NCBI GenBank assembly: GCA_964486935.1
Contig: CAZAPG010000051.1
Coordinates: 1-58,115 of the forward strand
Source: CAZAPG01 sp964486935
GTDB taxonomy: Bacteria > Chloroflexota > Anaerolineae > 4572-78 > J111
Direction: 5' to 3'
DNA length: 58,115 nucleotides
A program made the translations under genes and the position numbers. Positions within the stretch are counted from its first letter, which is position 1. The number at the start of each line of letters is the position of its first letter. Positions 41,123 to 49,760 of the stretch are shown here, in pieces. The notes below the pieces were generated by a model that saw only the letters and a program-made list of their open reading frames with translations, searched no databases and had not been told where the DNA came from.

Positions 41123-43231
41123 TCATCTTGGTTCGGCTTCGATGGTGATTGAACCGTCGATGATGCCCTGCTCGGCTTCTTGGGCTGCGGCCACGGCCTC
41201 TGCGGGCAGGCTGTCGCCGTAAATCATAGTTTGGCCGCCGTTCTCCAGAGTTAGCTGTAACACCTTGCCGCCCATCTCGCCGGCCTGATGCGATTTAATC
41301 ATCTCCAGCACGGTGGGACGCCAATCGTACAGCACGGTGGCTACCACGATATCGGGGGCCAGGGGCGACTGGTCGGACTGAATGCCCATCCAGGGGACGC
41401 CCTTTTCTTTGGCCACGCCCACAGCGCCCACCACCTGCTGGGCTGAGCCGGTCAGCACGTCGGCGCCGGCCTGAACGTGAGTGTTGGCGGCTTCGGCAGC
41501 CAGGGCGGTATCGCCAAAGGAGCCGGTGAACGAGATGTTGACCTGCACATCGGGGTCGGTGGCTTTTACCCCGGCCACAAAACCGTCAACGTGCAGTTTG
41601 GCGTCGCCGGCATCTACCGGGCCAACCACCCCTACAATGCCCGATTGGGTCAGCTTGGCGGCCAGTACGCCCAAAATATAGCCGCCCTGCTCGGCGCGGG
41701 GGTCGTAGGCAAATACGTTGGTTACGCCCTCTTCTGCGCCGGTGTTGGTGGTGGTGCCCCAGGCAAAGCTGGTATCGGGAAAGTCGGGGGCAATTTCAAA
41801 CAGGCTGGTGCCATACTGCGCCCCGTGGGCAATAACCAGGTTGTAACCACCGTCGGCGTAGTCTCTAATAGCGGCGGCGGCGTCGGTTACGTTGAACATG
41901 TTTTCGGTGTAGGCAATCTCAACTACTTCTTCGCCCCCGGCAGCTTCCTGAAGCTGAACCAGACTGTCGTAGAGCGATTGGCTCCAGGCCAAATCGGTGG
42001 TGGTGCTGGGCATAACCAGGGCAATACGAATGGGTTCGATGTCTACTTCCATCGCCTCGCCTTCGGCGGACTCGCCGGCCTCGGCCACGGTAGAGGCGGC
42101 CGAGAAGGCGTCGATATTACCGGCAATAATGCCGGCTTGCGCTGCCTGGGCGGCGGCTACGGCTTCCTGGGGCAGGCTGTCGTCAAAGAGCATGGTCAGG
42201 CCGCCATTTTCCAGAGTCAGGGCGTAAGCTGTACCGCCCATCTCGCCGGTCTGATGCTTTTGGATGATATCAATTACGGTTGGCACCCAGTCGTACTGCT
42301 GGGTGGCTACTACAATTTCGGGAGCCAGGGGCGACTGGTCGGACTGAGTGCCCATCCAAGGGACGCCCTTTTCTTTGGCCACGCCGATGGCGCCCACCAC
42401 CTGCTGGGCCGAGCCGGTCAGCACGTCGGCGCCGGCCTGAATGTGGGTGTTGGCGGCTTCAGCGGCCAGGGCGGTATCGCCAAAGGAGCCGGTGTATGAA
42501 ACGTTGACCTGGGCGTTGGGATTGGTGGCTTTGGCTCCGGCCACAAAGCCGTCGATGTACAGTTTGGCATCGCCGGCCTCAACCGGCCCAACCACGCCAA
42601 TAACGCCAGATTCGCTCAGATTGGCGGCCAGCACGCCGTTTACGTAGCCCCCTTCTTCGGCGCGGGCTTCGTAGGCAAATACGTTAGAAAGACCCTGGCT
42701 TTCGCCGGTATCGGTGGCGGTGCCCCAGGCAAAGGTGGTGTCGGGAAAGTCGGGGGCAATTTCAAACATGCTGGTGCCGTATTGCGTGCCGTGGGCAATA
42801 ACGATATTGTACCCGTCGGCGGCGTAGTCGCGCAGGGCGGCGGCGGCGTCGGTTACGTTGAACATGTTTTCGGTAAAGGCAATTTCAACTACTTCTTCGC
42901 CCCCGGCCATCTCTTGAATATGCACCAGGGCGTCGTACATGGCCTGGCTCCAGGCCAAATCGGTGGTGGTGCTGGGCATGACAATGGCAATGCGAACGGG
43001 TTCTATATTCAGCATATCGCCTTCGGCCATCTCTTCTGTTTCAGCTTCGGCGGCCGGTTCTTCCTGAACCTCTTCAGCCGGGGCTGCTTCCTGGGGTTCT
43101 TCGGTAGGCTCTTCGGCGGGCGCGGATTCTTGCTGAGATTCGCCGGGCTGGGCTGCTCCCCCGCTGCACGCGGCGGCCAGCATAGCCAGCGCCAGCAGCA
43201 GGGTTAATAACCAGAATAGTTTCTTACTCAT
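41123..43231 (-). CDS. Lipoprotein with two tandem BMP-family substrate-binding domains (system 2)
   Basis: The protein has 702 residues behind a GGAGGAG site. The lipoprotein signal ends in LAAAC (Cys22), followed by a Glu/Pro-rich spacer to about residue 75. Two BMP-like domains follow. The first starts at R80 (RIAIVMPSTTTDLAWSQ) and the second exactly 322 residues later with almost the same words. Shared blocks include ENMFNVTDAAAA, SFGDTALAAEAANTH, QAGADVLTGSAQQVVGA and AKEKGVPWMG. The DNA is also highly similar at a 966-bp offset, so the duplication is recent or kept alike by conversion. BMP proteins normally have one domain. Two sites per lipoprotein may raise capture or split specificity. 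Confidence 0.9.
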   Translation of the reverse strand: MSKKLFWLLTLLLALAMLAAACSGGAAQPGESQQESAPAEEPTEEPQEAAPAEEVQEEPAAEAETEEMAEGDMLNIEPVRIAIVMPSTTTDLAWSQAMYDALVHIQEMAGGEEVVEIAFTENMFNVTDAAAALRDYAADGYNIVIAHGTQYGTSMFEIAPDFPDTTFAWGTATDTGESQGLSNVFAYEARAEEGGYVNGVLAANLSESGVIGVVGPVEAGDAKLYIDGFVAGAKATNPNAQVNVSYTGSFGDTALAAEAANTHIQAGADVLTGSAQQVVGAIGVAKEKGVPWMGTQSDQSPLAPEIVVATQQYDWVPTVIDIIQKHQTGEMGGTAYALTLENGGLTMLFDDSLPQEAVAAAQAAQAGIIAGNIDAFSAASTVAEAGESAEGEAMEVDIEPIRIALVMPSTTTDLAWSQSLYDSLVQLQEAAGGEEVVEIAYTENMFNVTDAAAAIRDYADGGYNLVIAHGAQYGTSLFEIAPDFPDTSFAWGTTTNTGAEEGVTNVFAYDPRAEQGGYILGVLAAKLTQSGIVGVVGPVDAGDAKLHVDGFVAGVKATDPDVQVNISFTGSFGDTALAAEAANTHVQAGADVLTGSAQQVVGAVGVAKEKGVPWMGIQSDQSPLAPDIVVATVLYDWRPTVLEMIKSHQAGEMGGKVLQLTLENGGQTMIYGDSLPAEAVAAAQEAEQGIIDGSITIEAEPR

Positions 43232-43451
43232 TGAATTCTCCTCCGTTTTTACTTGGTGTAACTACCTTTTTTGGGGTTTATTGGTTGTCTTTTCATTGAT
43301 TGACAACCTGCAATAGAACATATTTTCTATTGATACGACCTCCTTGTTGTAAGGATATTAAATCGACTTGATACGTTGTTTGGGCAACAAAAGTTATTTA
43401 AGTCCGGTTAATCGAAAATCTGAAATCCAAAATTGTAAATTGTTATAGCCT

Positions 43452-44399
43452 CTAATTTTCGCCGCGCTCAAACGGTTTGGTCAGGGCGGCCGGCTGCAGG
43501 GCGCGTCTAAAAGGAAAAGCCAGCACAATGATGGTCAGCAGGTAGGGCATCATCACCGCCACGTCGGAGGGGATGTTCAACCCCAGCACCTGCACCCACA
43601 ATTGCAGGGCGTTGACCAAACTAAACAGCAGCGCCCCGGCCAGCACGCCAACGGGAGTCCAACTGCCAAAGTAAACCAGGGCTACGGCAATAAAGCCCTG
43701 CCCGTTGGTCATCCCTTCTTGAAAAATGTTGAGCAGCGAGATGGAAAGCGACGACCCGGCCACCCCGGCCATTAGCCCGCCAAAGGTTACGGTAAAGTAG
43801 CGCACCCTGGCAACACTGACGCCCAGCGTATCGGCGGCCTGCGGATTCTGCCCCACGGCCTTGATGCTCAGCCCCCAGGTGGTTTTATTCAGCACCCACC
43901 AGGCCACCGGAACCAGCGCAAAGGCAATGTAAACCATAATGTTGTGGCCCAAAAATATCTGGCCCAGCACCGGAATTTGGCTAAGGCAGTACCCGGTGGG
44001 CAAACAGACGTGCAGCGTTGGAAAGCCGTTGACGCCTTCTACCGAACCGAGCATCACTTTAAACAGCAGGCTCGACGCGCCCAGGCCAAACAGATAAAAG
44101 CCGATGCCGCTGATGCCCTGTTCGGCCTTGAGGGTGACGCTGACAAAGGCCATCGCCAGCCCCATTAGCGCCCCCACCAGCGCAGCGGTAAGTACGCCCA
44201 GCCACAAACTGCCGGTAACAAAAACCGCGTAAAAGCCGCTGAACGCGCCCATCAACATCATCCCTTCAACGCCCAGGTTGAGCACCCCGGAACGCTGGGC
44301 AAAGGTTTCGCCAATGGCGGCGTACAGGTAGGGCGTAGCCAGCCGAATGCCGGAGTGAGCAATGCCTACCAGAATGGCCAGAAACCCTAACTCATTCAT
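43452..44399 (-). CDS. BMP-type nucleoside ABC transporter permease (system 2, YufQ-like)
   Basis: The protein has 315 residues from ATG 44399, which overlaps the end of the upstream permease by 8 bases; a longer reading would sit inside that gene. The motif GETFAQRSGVLNLGVEGMMLM at residues ~30-50 identifies the smaller BMP permease, with about eight helices. Its system 1 counterpart is at 33559-34539. The 220 bp that follow before the binding-protein gene contain small dyads (GGTTGTC/GACAACC near 43283) and may hold an extra promoter. Confidence 0.87.
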   Translation of the reverse strand: MNELGFLAILVGIAHSGIRLATPYLYAAIGETFAQRSGVLNLGVEGMMLMGAFSGFYAVFVTGSLWLGVLTAALVGALMGLAMAFVSVTLKAEQGISGIGFYLFGLGASSLLFKVMLGSVEGVNGFPTLHVCLPTGYCLSQIPVLGQIFLGHNIMVYIAFALVPVAWWVLNKTTWGLSIKAVGQNPQAADTLGVSVARVRYFTVTFGGLMAGVAGSSLSISLLNIFQEGMTNGQGFIAVALVYFGSWTPVGVLAGALLFSLVNALQLWVQVLGLNIPSDVAVMMPYLLTIIVLAFPFRRALQPAALTKPFERGEN

Positions 44400-45591
44400 T
44401 ATCTGCCTCCGTAGCTGTGTCAACCGACACCCGGCGCTGCGCCCGCCGCCGGGACCAGATTTCGCTGCTAACCACAAAGATAATCACCAGCCCCAACAGC
44501 GAAATTACAAACACCTGCGGCACCTGCACCGCCCGCTGCATTTTGTCGCCGCCTACCAGCAGCCCCCCAAACAAAATTGAAGAGGGAATGGCTCCCAGCG
44601 GGTGCAGCTTGCCAAACAGCGCCACCACAATACCAGAAAAGCCGTACCCCGCCGAGACCGCCAGCGGCTCGAACATGCGGTGGTGCAGCCCCACAATTTC
44701 AACCGCGCCGGCCAGCCCGGCAAAAGCTCCGCTCAGGGCCATAGATAACATTACATAGCCCGGCACATTGATGCCCGCGTAGCGCGAGGCGTGCGGGTTT
44801 AGCCCAACCGCTCTAATACGGTAGCCAATGGTTGTGCGCCACAGAAAAATGTAAATTAAAATAGCCATGATAATGGCAATAATCAGGCCGGTGTGCAGCC
44901 GGGTGGGTTCAACCAGCAGGCCGTAAATTTCGGCCTGAAAGCCGGTTAGCTCCAGATTTTTGGCGGTTTCGGTAAAACCAAACCATTTGGCCACATCGGT
45001 AAAGCGGGGCAAATCGGTGGGGCGGGGCAGCCGGGCCGAATGGGGAATGTTGGTGCCGGCTTCTATCTCGGCGGGGTCAATCATGGGGCCGCGCAGCAAA
45101 AAGAAGCCCACCTGAATAGCAATCTGGTTCATCATAATGGTACTGAGAATCTCGTTGACCCCCAGCCTGGCCTTTAAATAACCGGGCACGGCGGCCCACA
45201 GCGCGCCCATCAGGGTGCCAGCCACCAGACCAATTATAATAACCAACCAGCCGGGCAGCCTGTCGCCCAGTTGAATTGCCAGAAATGCGGTCAGCAGCGC
45301 GCCGACAATCAATTGGCCTTCGGCTCCAATATTGATAACGCTGGCCCTAAAGGCAATAATAATACCCAATGCGACCAGCAGCAGCGGGATGGCCTTAACC
45401 AGCGTGTCGGCCAGACCATTTTTGTTGCCAAACGCGCCGCTAATCATAGCCCAGTAGGCTTCGGCGGGGTTTGTCTCGAGCAACACTAAAATGACCGCGC
45501 CCACAATGAGCGCCCCCACCACCGCTATCAGGGGCAAAAATGTGTCTATCAGGCGGTCAAGGCGAAATTGTTTTAACCAGGCTGTTTGCAT
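44392..45591 (-). CDS. BMP-type nucleoside ABC transporter permease (system 2, YufP-like)
   Basis: The protein has 399 residues and is first in the system 2 operon. Family words are RASVINIGAEGQLIVGALL and PGYLKARLGVNEILSTIMMNQI, and it ends in the conserved PSSILFGGLLVGGDKMQ. A ~70-residue loop after VGFFLLRGPMIDPAEIEAGT is longer than in system 1. The gene order permease-permease-binding protein-ATPase differs from system 1 (binding protein first), which argues against a recent block duplication of the whole operon. Confidence 0.87.
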   Translation of the reverse strand: MQTAWLKQFRLDRLIDTFLPLIAVVGALIVGAVILVLLETNPAEAYWAMISGAFGNKNGLADTLVKAIPLLLVALGIIIAFRASVINIGAEGQLIVGALLTAFLAIQLGDRLPGWLVIIIGLVAGTLMGALWAAVPGYLKARLGVNEILSTIMMNQIAIQVGFFLLRGPMIDPAEIEAGTNIPHSARLPRPTDLPRFTDVAKWFGFTETAKNLELTGFQAEIYGLLVEPTRLHTGLIIAIIMAILIYIFLWRTTIGYRIRAVGLNPHASRYAGINVPGYVMLSMALSGAFAGLAGAVEIVGLHHRMFEPLAVSAGYGFSGIVVALFGKLHPLGAIPSSILFGGLLVGGDKMQRAVQVPQVFVISLLGLVIIFVVSSEIWSRRRAQRRVSVDTATEADNE

Positions 45592-45643
45592 GAAGGTTTC
45601 TTCGTCCTCGTTGGCGAATTTAGGGGGCAGGCCCTTTTAAGAA

Positions 45644-45686
45644 AAAAGCCCTTGACCCACGAGTCAACATCATGGGGTAAGGGCTT
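45644..45686 (-). terminator. Intrinsic terminator after the xanthine dehydrogenase-like gene
   Basis: AAGCCCTTGACCCA pairs with TGGGGTAAGGGCTT, and the minus-strand transcript runs into a T6 stretch. It is placed between the xanthine dehydrogenase-like gene and the system 2 permease, so the two are probably separate units. Confidence 0.65.
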
Positions 45687-45772
45687 CTCGGCCAAAATCA
45701 CTAAGAATTACGGCAATCTGGCGAGCTATTGTAATGAAGATGTGTGGAAATGTCAATTTGTTCGTCATTGAA

Positions 45773-45894
45773 GGGTGTGTCCCAGATTTTAGGAAATCGG
45801 GATACCTTCGACTGGGGGAATTCGCTTGTGCCCTTTGGGTAGGGGGGATACCCCCCGCGCCCCCCGGTCTGTTCCCAAAATTTGGGACAGACCC
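45773..45894. mobile_element. MITE, 122 bp, with 23-bp inverted repeats and 9-bp target duplication
   Basis: The ends begin GGGTGTGTCCCAGATTTTAG on the left and, on the complement, GGGTCTGTCCCAAATTTTGG on the right; 20 of 23 positions match. The element is flanked on both sides by the same nine bases, GTCATTGAA (45764-45772 and 45895-45903), a clear target-site duplication. The interior holds a GGGGGGATACCCCCC hairpin and no ORF. A nine-base duplication suggests mobilisation by a transposase of an IS4-, IS1- or similar type. Confidence 0.75.
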
Positions 45895-45910
45895 GTCATT
45901 GAACAACCCG

Positions 45911-45989
45911 CCCAAATTGTAGGCGGCCAGGAGAATCCCTCTCCAGATTCCCCGGCTTGTAATGTTACGCCGCCTAAATTTGGGACGCA
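45911..45989. repeat. Related inverted repeat next to the MITE
   Basis: CCCAAATTGTAGGCGG (45911-45926) is nearly complementary to CCGCCTAAATTTGGG (45970-45984). The right end, read on the complement, starts TGCGTCCCAAATTT, like the MITE ends next door. It may be an older, decayed copy of the same family. Confidence 0.45.
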
Positions 45990-46013
45990 TTTATTGTTGA
46001 TTAGAGCGCCCGG

Positions 46014-48632
46014 CTACGCGTTGTTTGAGCCGTTTTGGCCGTTGCTCTGGCCGGCGCGGGCCAGCTTTTCCCGCCAGGTGCGCTTTTTCACCTGCATTGG
46101 CAGGCTGTAGCGCCTGATTTTATCAAACTGGTACAGGGCGTTGGCTACGGCGCCGGCGGTGGGCACCAGCCCAATTTCACCCACGCCTTTGACGCCGTAC
46201 GGGCCGTAGGGGTCCGGCACTTCAACGCCGATAATTTCCATCTCCGGCATTTCCCAGGCCCGCAAAATGCCGCAATCGCGCAGGCGGGTGCTCTTGGGCC
46301 GGCCATTCTCCATTTCCAGATTCTCGCTGATGGCGTAACCCAGCCCCATGTGGATAGAGCCTTCAAGCTGGCCTTCAAACAGGGTGGGGTTCATAATTTT
46401 GCCGGCGTCGTGGGCGGCGGTCACTTTTTCAATGTAACCTTCTTCATCCAGCGTGACCAGTTGGGTGGCGTAGCTGTAGGAGTAGTGGGTGTAAATCTTT
46501 TCGACATCCGCGTCGGGCTTGGTTGTCCAATCGACCACCCATTCGCCCTCGTACACGTTGCCCACCAACTCGGCCAGCGAGTGGCTTTCCAAATCCTTCT
46601 TGAGCGCCTTGGCCGCGTCGATAATGGCGTTGCCCACCAGCGAGGTGGCGCGCGAGGCGGTGGTCATGCCCGTTTCCTGTTCGGCCAGGGTGTCAACCCG
46701 CACCTCAATCAGGCGGGGGCTGAGGCCGGTTTCGGTGCAGAGGGTTTGCACGGCCATGGTGTGCACGCCCTGGCCCATCTCGGTCCAGCCGTGGTCGATG
46801 ATGATTTTATTTTCTGACTCGACGGTGAGGCGCACTTTTGAGGAGTCGGGCATGCCGTTGCCAATGCCGGTATTTTTGATGCCGCAAGCCAGCCCGGCGT
46901 ATTTGGCCCGGTAAAACTCGTCCTTTACGGCCAGCAGCGTGGCTTTGGCCCCGGCCCCGGCCTCGATAACCTGGCCGGTGGCAGTCATGTCACCATCATC
47001 CAGGGCGTTATCATAGCGGAACTGCCAGCGGTCAAAGCCGCCCTGCTCGCACAGGTCGTCAATGCAGCTTTCCAGGGCAAAGGCAGTCTGGTTGACGCCA
47101 AAGCCGCGCATGGCTCCGCAGGGCAGGTTGTTGGTGTATACGGCAATGCCTTCAATATCGGTGACGGGGAAGTTGTACGCGCCGGTGGCGTGCCCGGCCG
47201 AGCGTTCCAGCACCTTCATACCCACCGAGGCATACGCGCCGGTATCGCCCACAAAACGGCCTTGGCAAAAAGTCAGCTTGCCGTTTTTATCGCAGCCAAT
47301 GGTGTACTCCATCCAGATGGGGTGGCGTTTGGGGTGCATTAAAATCGACTCGTCGCGGGTGAGGCGCACTTTGACCGGTTTTTGCAGCAGGTAGGCGGCC
47401 AGGGCGGCGTGTCCCTGCACGCTCAAATCTTCTTTGCCGCCAAAGCCGCCGCCGTTGGGCACCAAAATTACGCGCACTTTTTCCAGCGGCAGGCCCAGAA
47501 GTTTGGCAATTTGAATCCGGTCATCAAACACGCCCTGGCTCTGCGAGAGCACTTCCACGCCATCGGCGTTGGGGTAGGCAATGGCTGCCTCCGGCTCCAT
47601 GTAGCCGTGCTCTATCATTTGAGTCTGGTAGATGCCGTGGGAGATGTAGGCCGACTCTTGCCTGGCCTGGTTTACGCTGCCCCGGCTGGTAACGGTTGTG
47701 GAGAGAATATTGCCGCCTTCGTGAACGGAGGGGCTGCTATCTTTCATTGCTTCATGCACATCGGTGACGGGTTCCAGCACTTCGTACTCAACCTCAATCA
47801 GGGCCACGGCTTTGCGGGCAACAGCATCGGAGGTGGCGACTACGCCGGCCAGCACGTCGCCAACATAGCGGGTGATTTCGCCTTGGGCAATCATCAGCGG
47901 CCAGTCTTGCCGGATAAGCCCAATCGTACGCTCGCCGGGCACATCTTTGGCGGTGAAAATGCGGATGACGCCTTCTAGCTGCTTGGCTTTGTGGGTGTCA
48001 ATATTGAGCACTTTGGCCCGGGGGTGGTCGCTAAATTTGAGCGCGCCGTAGAGCATGCCGTCGATTCTGATATCGTCAACATATTGGTGCTGGCCCAGCA
48101 CCAGTTTTTGGGCCTGGTATTTGGGATGGCGCGTGCCTACCTTGCCGTCGCTTTCGGGCAGGGGAATTTCTTCTTCGTGGCGAATGGCCTCGGCGGCGCA
48201 TTCCACGGCATCGACAATTTTTTTGTAGCCGGTGCAGCGGCACAAGTGGGGGGTCAGCGCCTTTTCAATATCGGCGCGGCTGGGGGTGGGGTTTTTGCTG
48301 ATGAGCACGTGCGATTGCATGACAATACCGGGGATGCAGAAGCCGCACTGCACGCCCCCCTTGGTAACAAAGGCGTTAGCAAACACGTTTTGCCGAAACT
48401 CGCCCAGCCCCTCGGTGGTGGTGATGCGCGAGCCGGCCACTTTTTTCATGGGCGTTACGCACGAGAGCACGGCCCGGTCGTTTTGTTGCACCACGCAGCA
48501 GCCGCAGGCCGCTTGCGGGGCGCAGCCATCTTTGGGCGAGGTAATGCCTTCGATTTCTCGCAGATAAGTGAGCAGGGGTAAATCAGGGTCGCCCTCATAC
48601 GTTTTTAGCTGACCGTTTAAGAAAAATTCCAT
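46014..48632 (-). CDS. Xanthine dehydrogenase / molybdenum hydroxylase, fused Fe-S and molybdopterin subunits (selenium-dependent XDH type)
   Basis: The protein has 872 residues. ATG 48632 follows AGGAGG by 7 bases; a longer reading adds 31 unconserved residues. The N-terminal 2Fe-2S domain has GCAPQAACGCC and CVTPMKKVAGS. A second Fe-S domain has VQCGFCIPG and CRCTGY. The large molybdopterin part has GGGFGGKED, GAMRGFGVNQ and the catalytic Glu region GVKGVGEIGLVPT. No FAD subunit is fused or adjacent, as in the Se-dependent XDH and aldehyde oxidoreductase groups; the spacing of the first cysteines and the TSPKDGC/KKVAGS words favour the former. It hydroxylates hypoxanthine or xanthine, passing electrons to an unidentified acceptor. 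Cofactor genes lie outside the window. Confidence 0.85.
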   Translation of the reverse strand: MEFFLNGQLKTYEGDPDLPLLTYLREIEGITSPKDGCAPQAACGCCVVQQNDRAVLSCVTPMKKVAGSRITTTEGLGEFRQNVFANAFVTKGGVQCGFCIPGIVMQSHVLISKNPTPSRADIEKALTPHLCRCTGYKKIVDAVECAAEAIRHEEEIPLPESDGKVGTRHPKYQAQKLVLGQHQYVDDIRIDGMLYGALKFSDHPRAKVLNIDTHKAKQLEGVIRIFTAKDVPGERTIGLIRQDWPLMIAQGEITRYVGDVLAGVVATSDAVARKAVALIEVEYEVLEPVTDVHEAMKDSSPSVHEGGNILSTTVTSRGSVNQARQESAYISHGIYQTQMIEHGYMEPEAAIAYPNADGVEVLSQSQGVFDDRIQIAKLLGLPLEKVRVILVPNGGGFGGKEDLSVQGHAALAAYLLQKPVKVRLTRDESILMHPKRHPIWMEYTIGCDKNGKLTFCQGRFVGDTGAYASVGMKVLERSAGHATGAYNFPVTDIEGIAVYTNNLPCGAMRGFGVNQTAFALESCIDDLCEQGGFDRWQFRYDNALDDGDMTATGQVIEAGAGAKATLLAVKDEFYRAKYAGLACGIKNTGIGNGMPDSSKVRLTVESENKIIIDHGWTEMGQGVHTMAVQTLCTETGLSPRLIEVRVDTLAEQETGMTTASRATSLVGNAIIDAAKALKKDLESHSLAELVGNVYEGEWVVDWTTKPDADVEKIYTHYSYSYATQLVTLDEEGYIEKVTAAHDAGKIMNPTLFEGQLEGSIHMGLGYAISENLEMENGRPKSTRLRDCGILRAWEMPEMEIIGVEVPDPYGPYGVKGVGEIGLVPTAGAVANALYQFDKIRRYSLPMQVKKRTWREKLARAGQSNGQNGSNNA

Positions 48633-48782
48633 GATAGTGCCTCCTGTGAAAATAGATGGATGGAGCCGCAAAGCTTGCTTTGGCATACCACCAGAGCAAG
48701 CTCTGGACTCCTTATTCTTTTTCATTCGCCTTGTTGCCGAAGGCGTTAGGGACTGTCACACTCTTTTGAAAATAGAATTGTT

Positions 48783-48812
48783 GGAGTCAACAAGTACACT
48801 TTTTGACTCCTG
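48783..48812. promoter_or_regulatory. Inverted repeat between the regulator and the xanthine dehydrogenase-like gene
   Basis: GGAGTCA and TGACTCC arms flank a short loop containing AAGTACACTTT. It follows the GntR-type gene and precedes the dehydrogenase gene by about 150 bases. It may be a weak terminator of the regulator gene or an operator. Confidence 0.35.
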
Positions 48813-48863
48813 CTTTCATCCTTTGGCGTGCAGCCCCGGCTGGATGCCAACTCTAAACATCGG

Positions 48864-49598
48864 TTACTGGGCATAGCGCCTGATTAAACGCAGGCGCAGC
48901 AGGTCGTCTCTAAAATAGGAGGTGGCCTTGATGACCGGTTCATTTTCATCATTGTAGCCCATTTCTTCAAATGAAATCAGGGCCGTTTGGGGGTTGGGTA
49001 GCTCCAGTTGCTCGACCAGCCAGGCTGGAGCCATAACGGGTACGATATCGGTTAAAAAATAAGCCAGGGGTTGCTGGCAAAAATTGGGCAGAAAATGGTA
49101 GGTAGGGGCTAAAAAGTCGCCGGGTGTGTAAGGGCGTTTGATTAAATGAACAGGGATGTAAGAACGGGTAAAGATTACCGGCTTGTTGTTAGCCAGAAAA
49201 AGTTTTTGCACCTCTATTACCCTTCCCGTTCCATTGAGATTGAGTTTTTGGACAATGGCCGGGCCGGCGGTTTTCTCTTCGACGCTTAACAGGTTGATTG
49301 AGGGGGTGTAACCATGCTCTTTAATCAGCTCTTCATAAGGCACAATTTCTTCCAGCCGGGTTTTGACCATGTGATGCGCTTCGTTAATAAATGTGCCGGC
49401 GCCCTGCTTGCGAAAGATAACGCCTTCCATTTCCAACCGGCTAAGCGCGTCTCTGACGGTGTTGCGGCTTACTTTTAGCTGGTTGGCCAAATCCAGCTCC
49501 GATGGAATGCGGCCGCTGTCAAATTCGGCATTGGTAATGCGTTGCTTTAAATGGGTTTTGACTTGCTCTACCAGGGATGGGCTACGCCTTAGAACCAT
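48864..49598 (-). CDS. GntR-family transcriptional regulator with UTRA ligand domain
   Basis: The protein has 244 residues. The N-terminal winged helix (residues ~8-75) reads PSELDLANQLKVSRNTVRDALSRLEMEGVIFRKQGAGTFI, a textbook GntR DNA-binding domain. The C-terminal ~165 residues (VEEKTAGPAIVQKLNLNGTG ... LIKRPYTPGDFL ... SYFRDDLLRLRL) fit the UTRA/HutC effector-binding fold. Lying between the xanthine dehydrogenase-like gene and adenine deaminase, all on the same strand, it probably senses a purine or related metabolite and controls this region. The ligand is inferred only from neighbours. Confidence 0.87.
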   Translation of the reverse strand: MVLRRSPSLVEQVKTHLKQRITNAEFDSGRIPSELDLANQLKVSRNTVRDALSRLEMEGVIFRKQGAGTFINEAHHMVKTRLEEIVPYEELIKEHGYTPSINLLSVEEKTAGPAIVQKLNLNGTGRVIEVQKLFLANNKPVIFTRSYIPVHLIKRPYTPGDFLAPTYHFLPNFCQQPLAYFLTDIVPVMAPAWLVEQLELPNPQTALISFEEMGYNDENEPVIKATSYFRDDLLRLRLIRRYAQ

Positions 49599-49678
49599 TT
49601 TGCAACCTGCGATTATACAGAAGAAATGTGGGGTGGTTGAGTTGTTGAGTTGTCGGACGAATTTTAGGGCGAAATGAG

Positions 49679-49715
49679 TTGTTTGTCAAATTCAAGCAGG
49701 CTGGTTGATAGACAA
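49679..49715. promoter_or_regulatory. Candidate operator upstream of the GntR-type gene
   Basis: TTGTTTGTCAA (49679-49689) and TTGATAGACAA (49705-49715) are inverted copies agreeing at 9 of 11 positions, about 80-115 bases before the regulator start. The arrangement would suit autoregulation by a dimeric GntR protein. Confidence 0.3.
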
Positions 49716-49760
49716 CAGGTTCGGTTATCGACCGGCATAAATTTGCAACGTCGCAATCTT

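Noticed and set aside
41477..42499. 340-residue plus-strand ORF opposite the duplicated binding protein
   Set aside because: Gly/Ala-rich translation of the antisense of a GC-rich, duplicated gene; the real gene has a signal peptide, lipobox and family motifs.
45734..45922. Short plus-strand ORF in the 45.7-45.9 kb spacer
   Set aside because: It lies across the MITE inverted repeats and target duplication; no gene-like features.
45592..46013. Purine riboswitch ahead of the nucleoside transporter operon
   Set aside because: No conserved purine-aptamer core is visible; the structures there are a terminator and mobile-element repeats.
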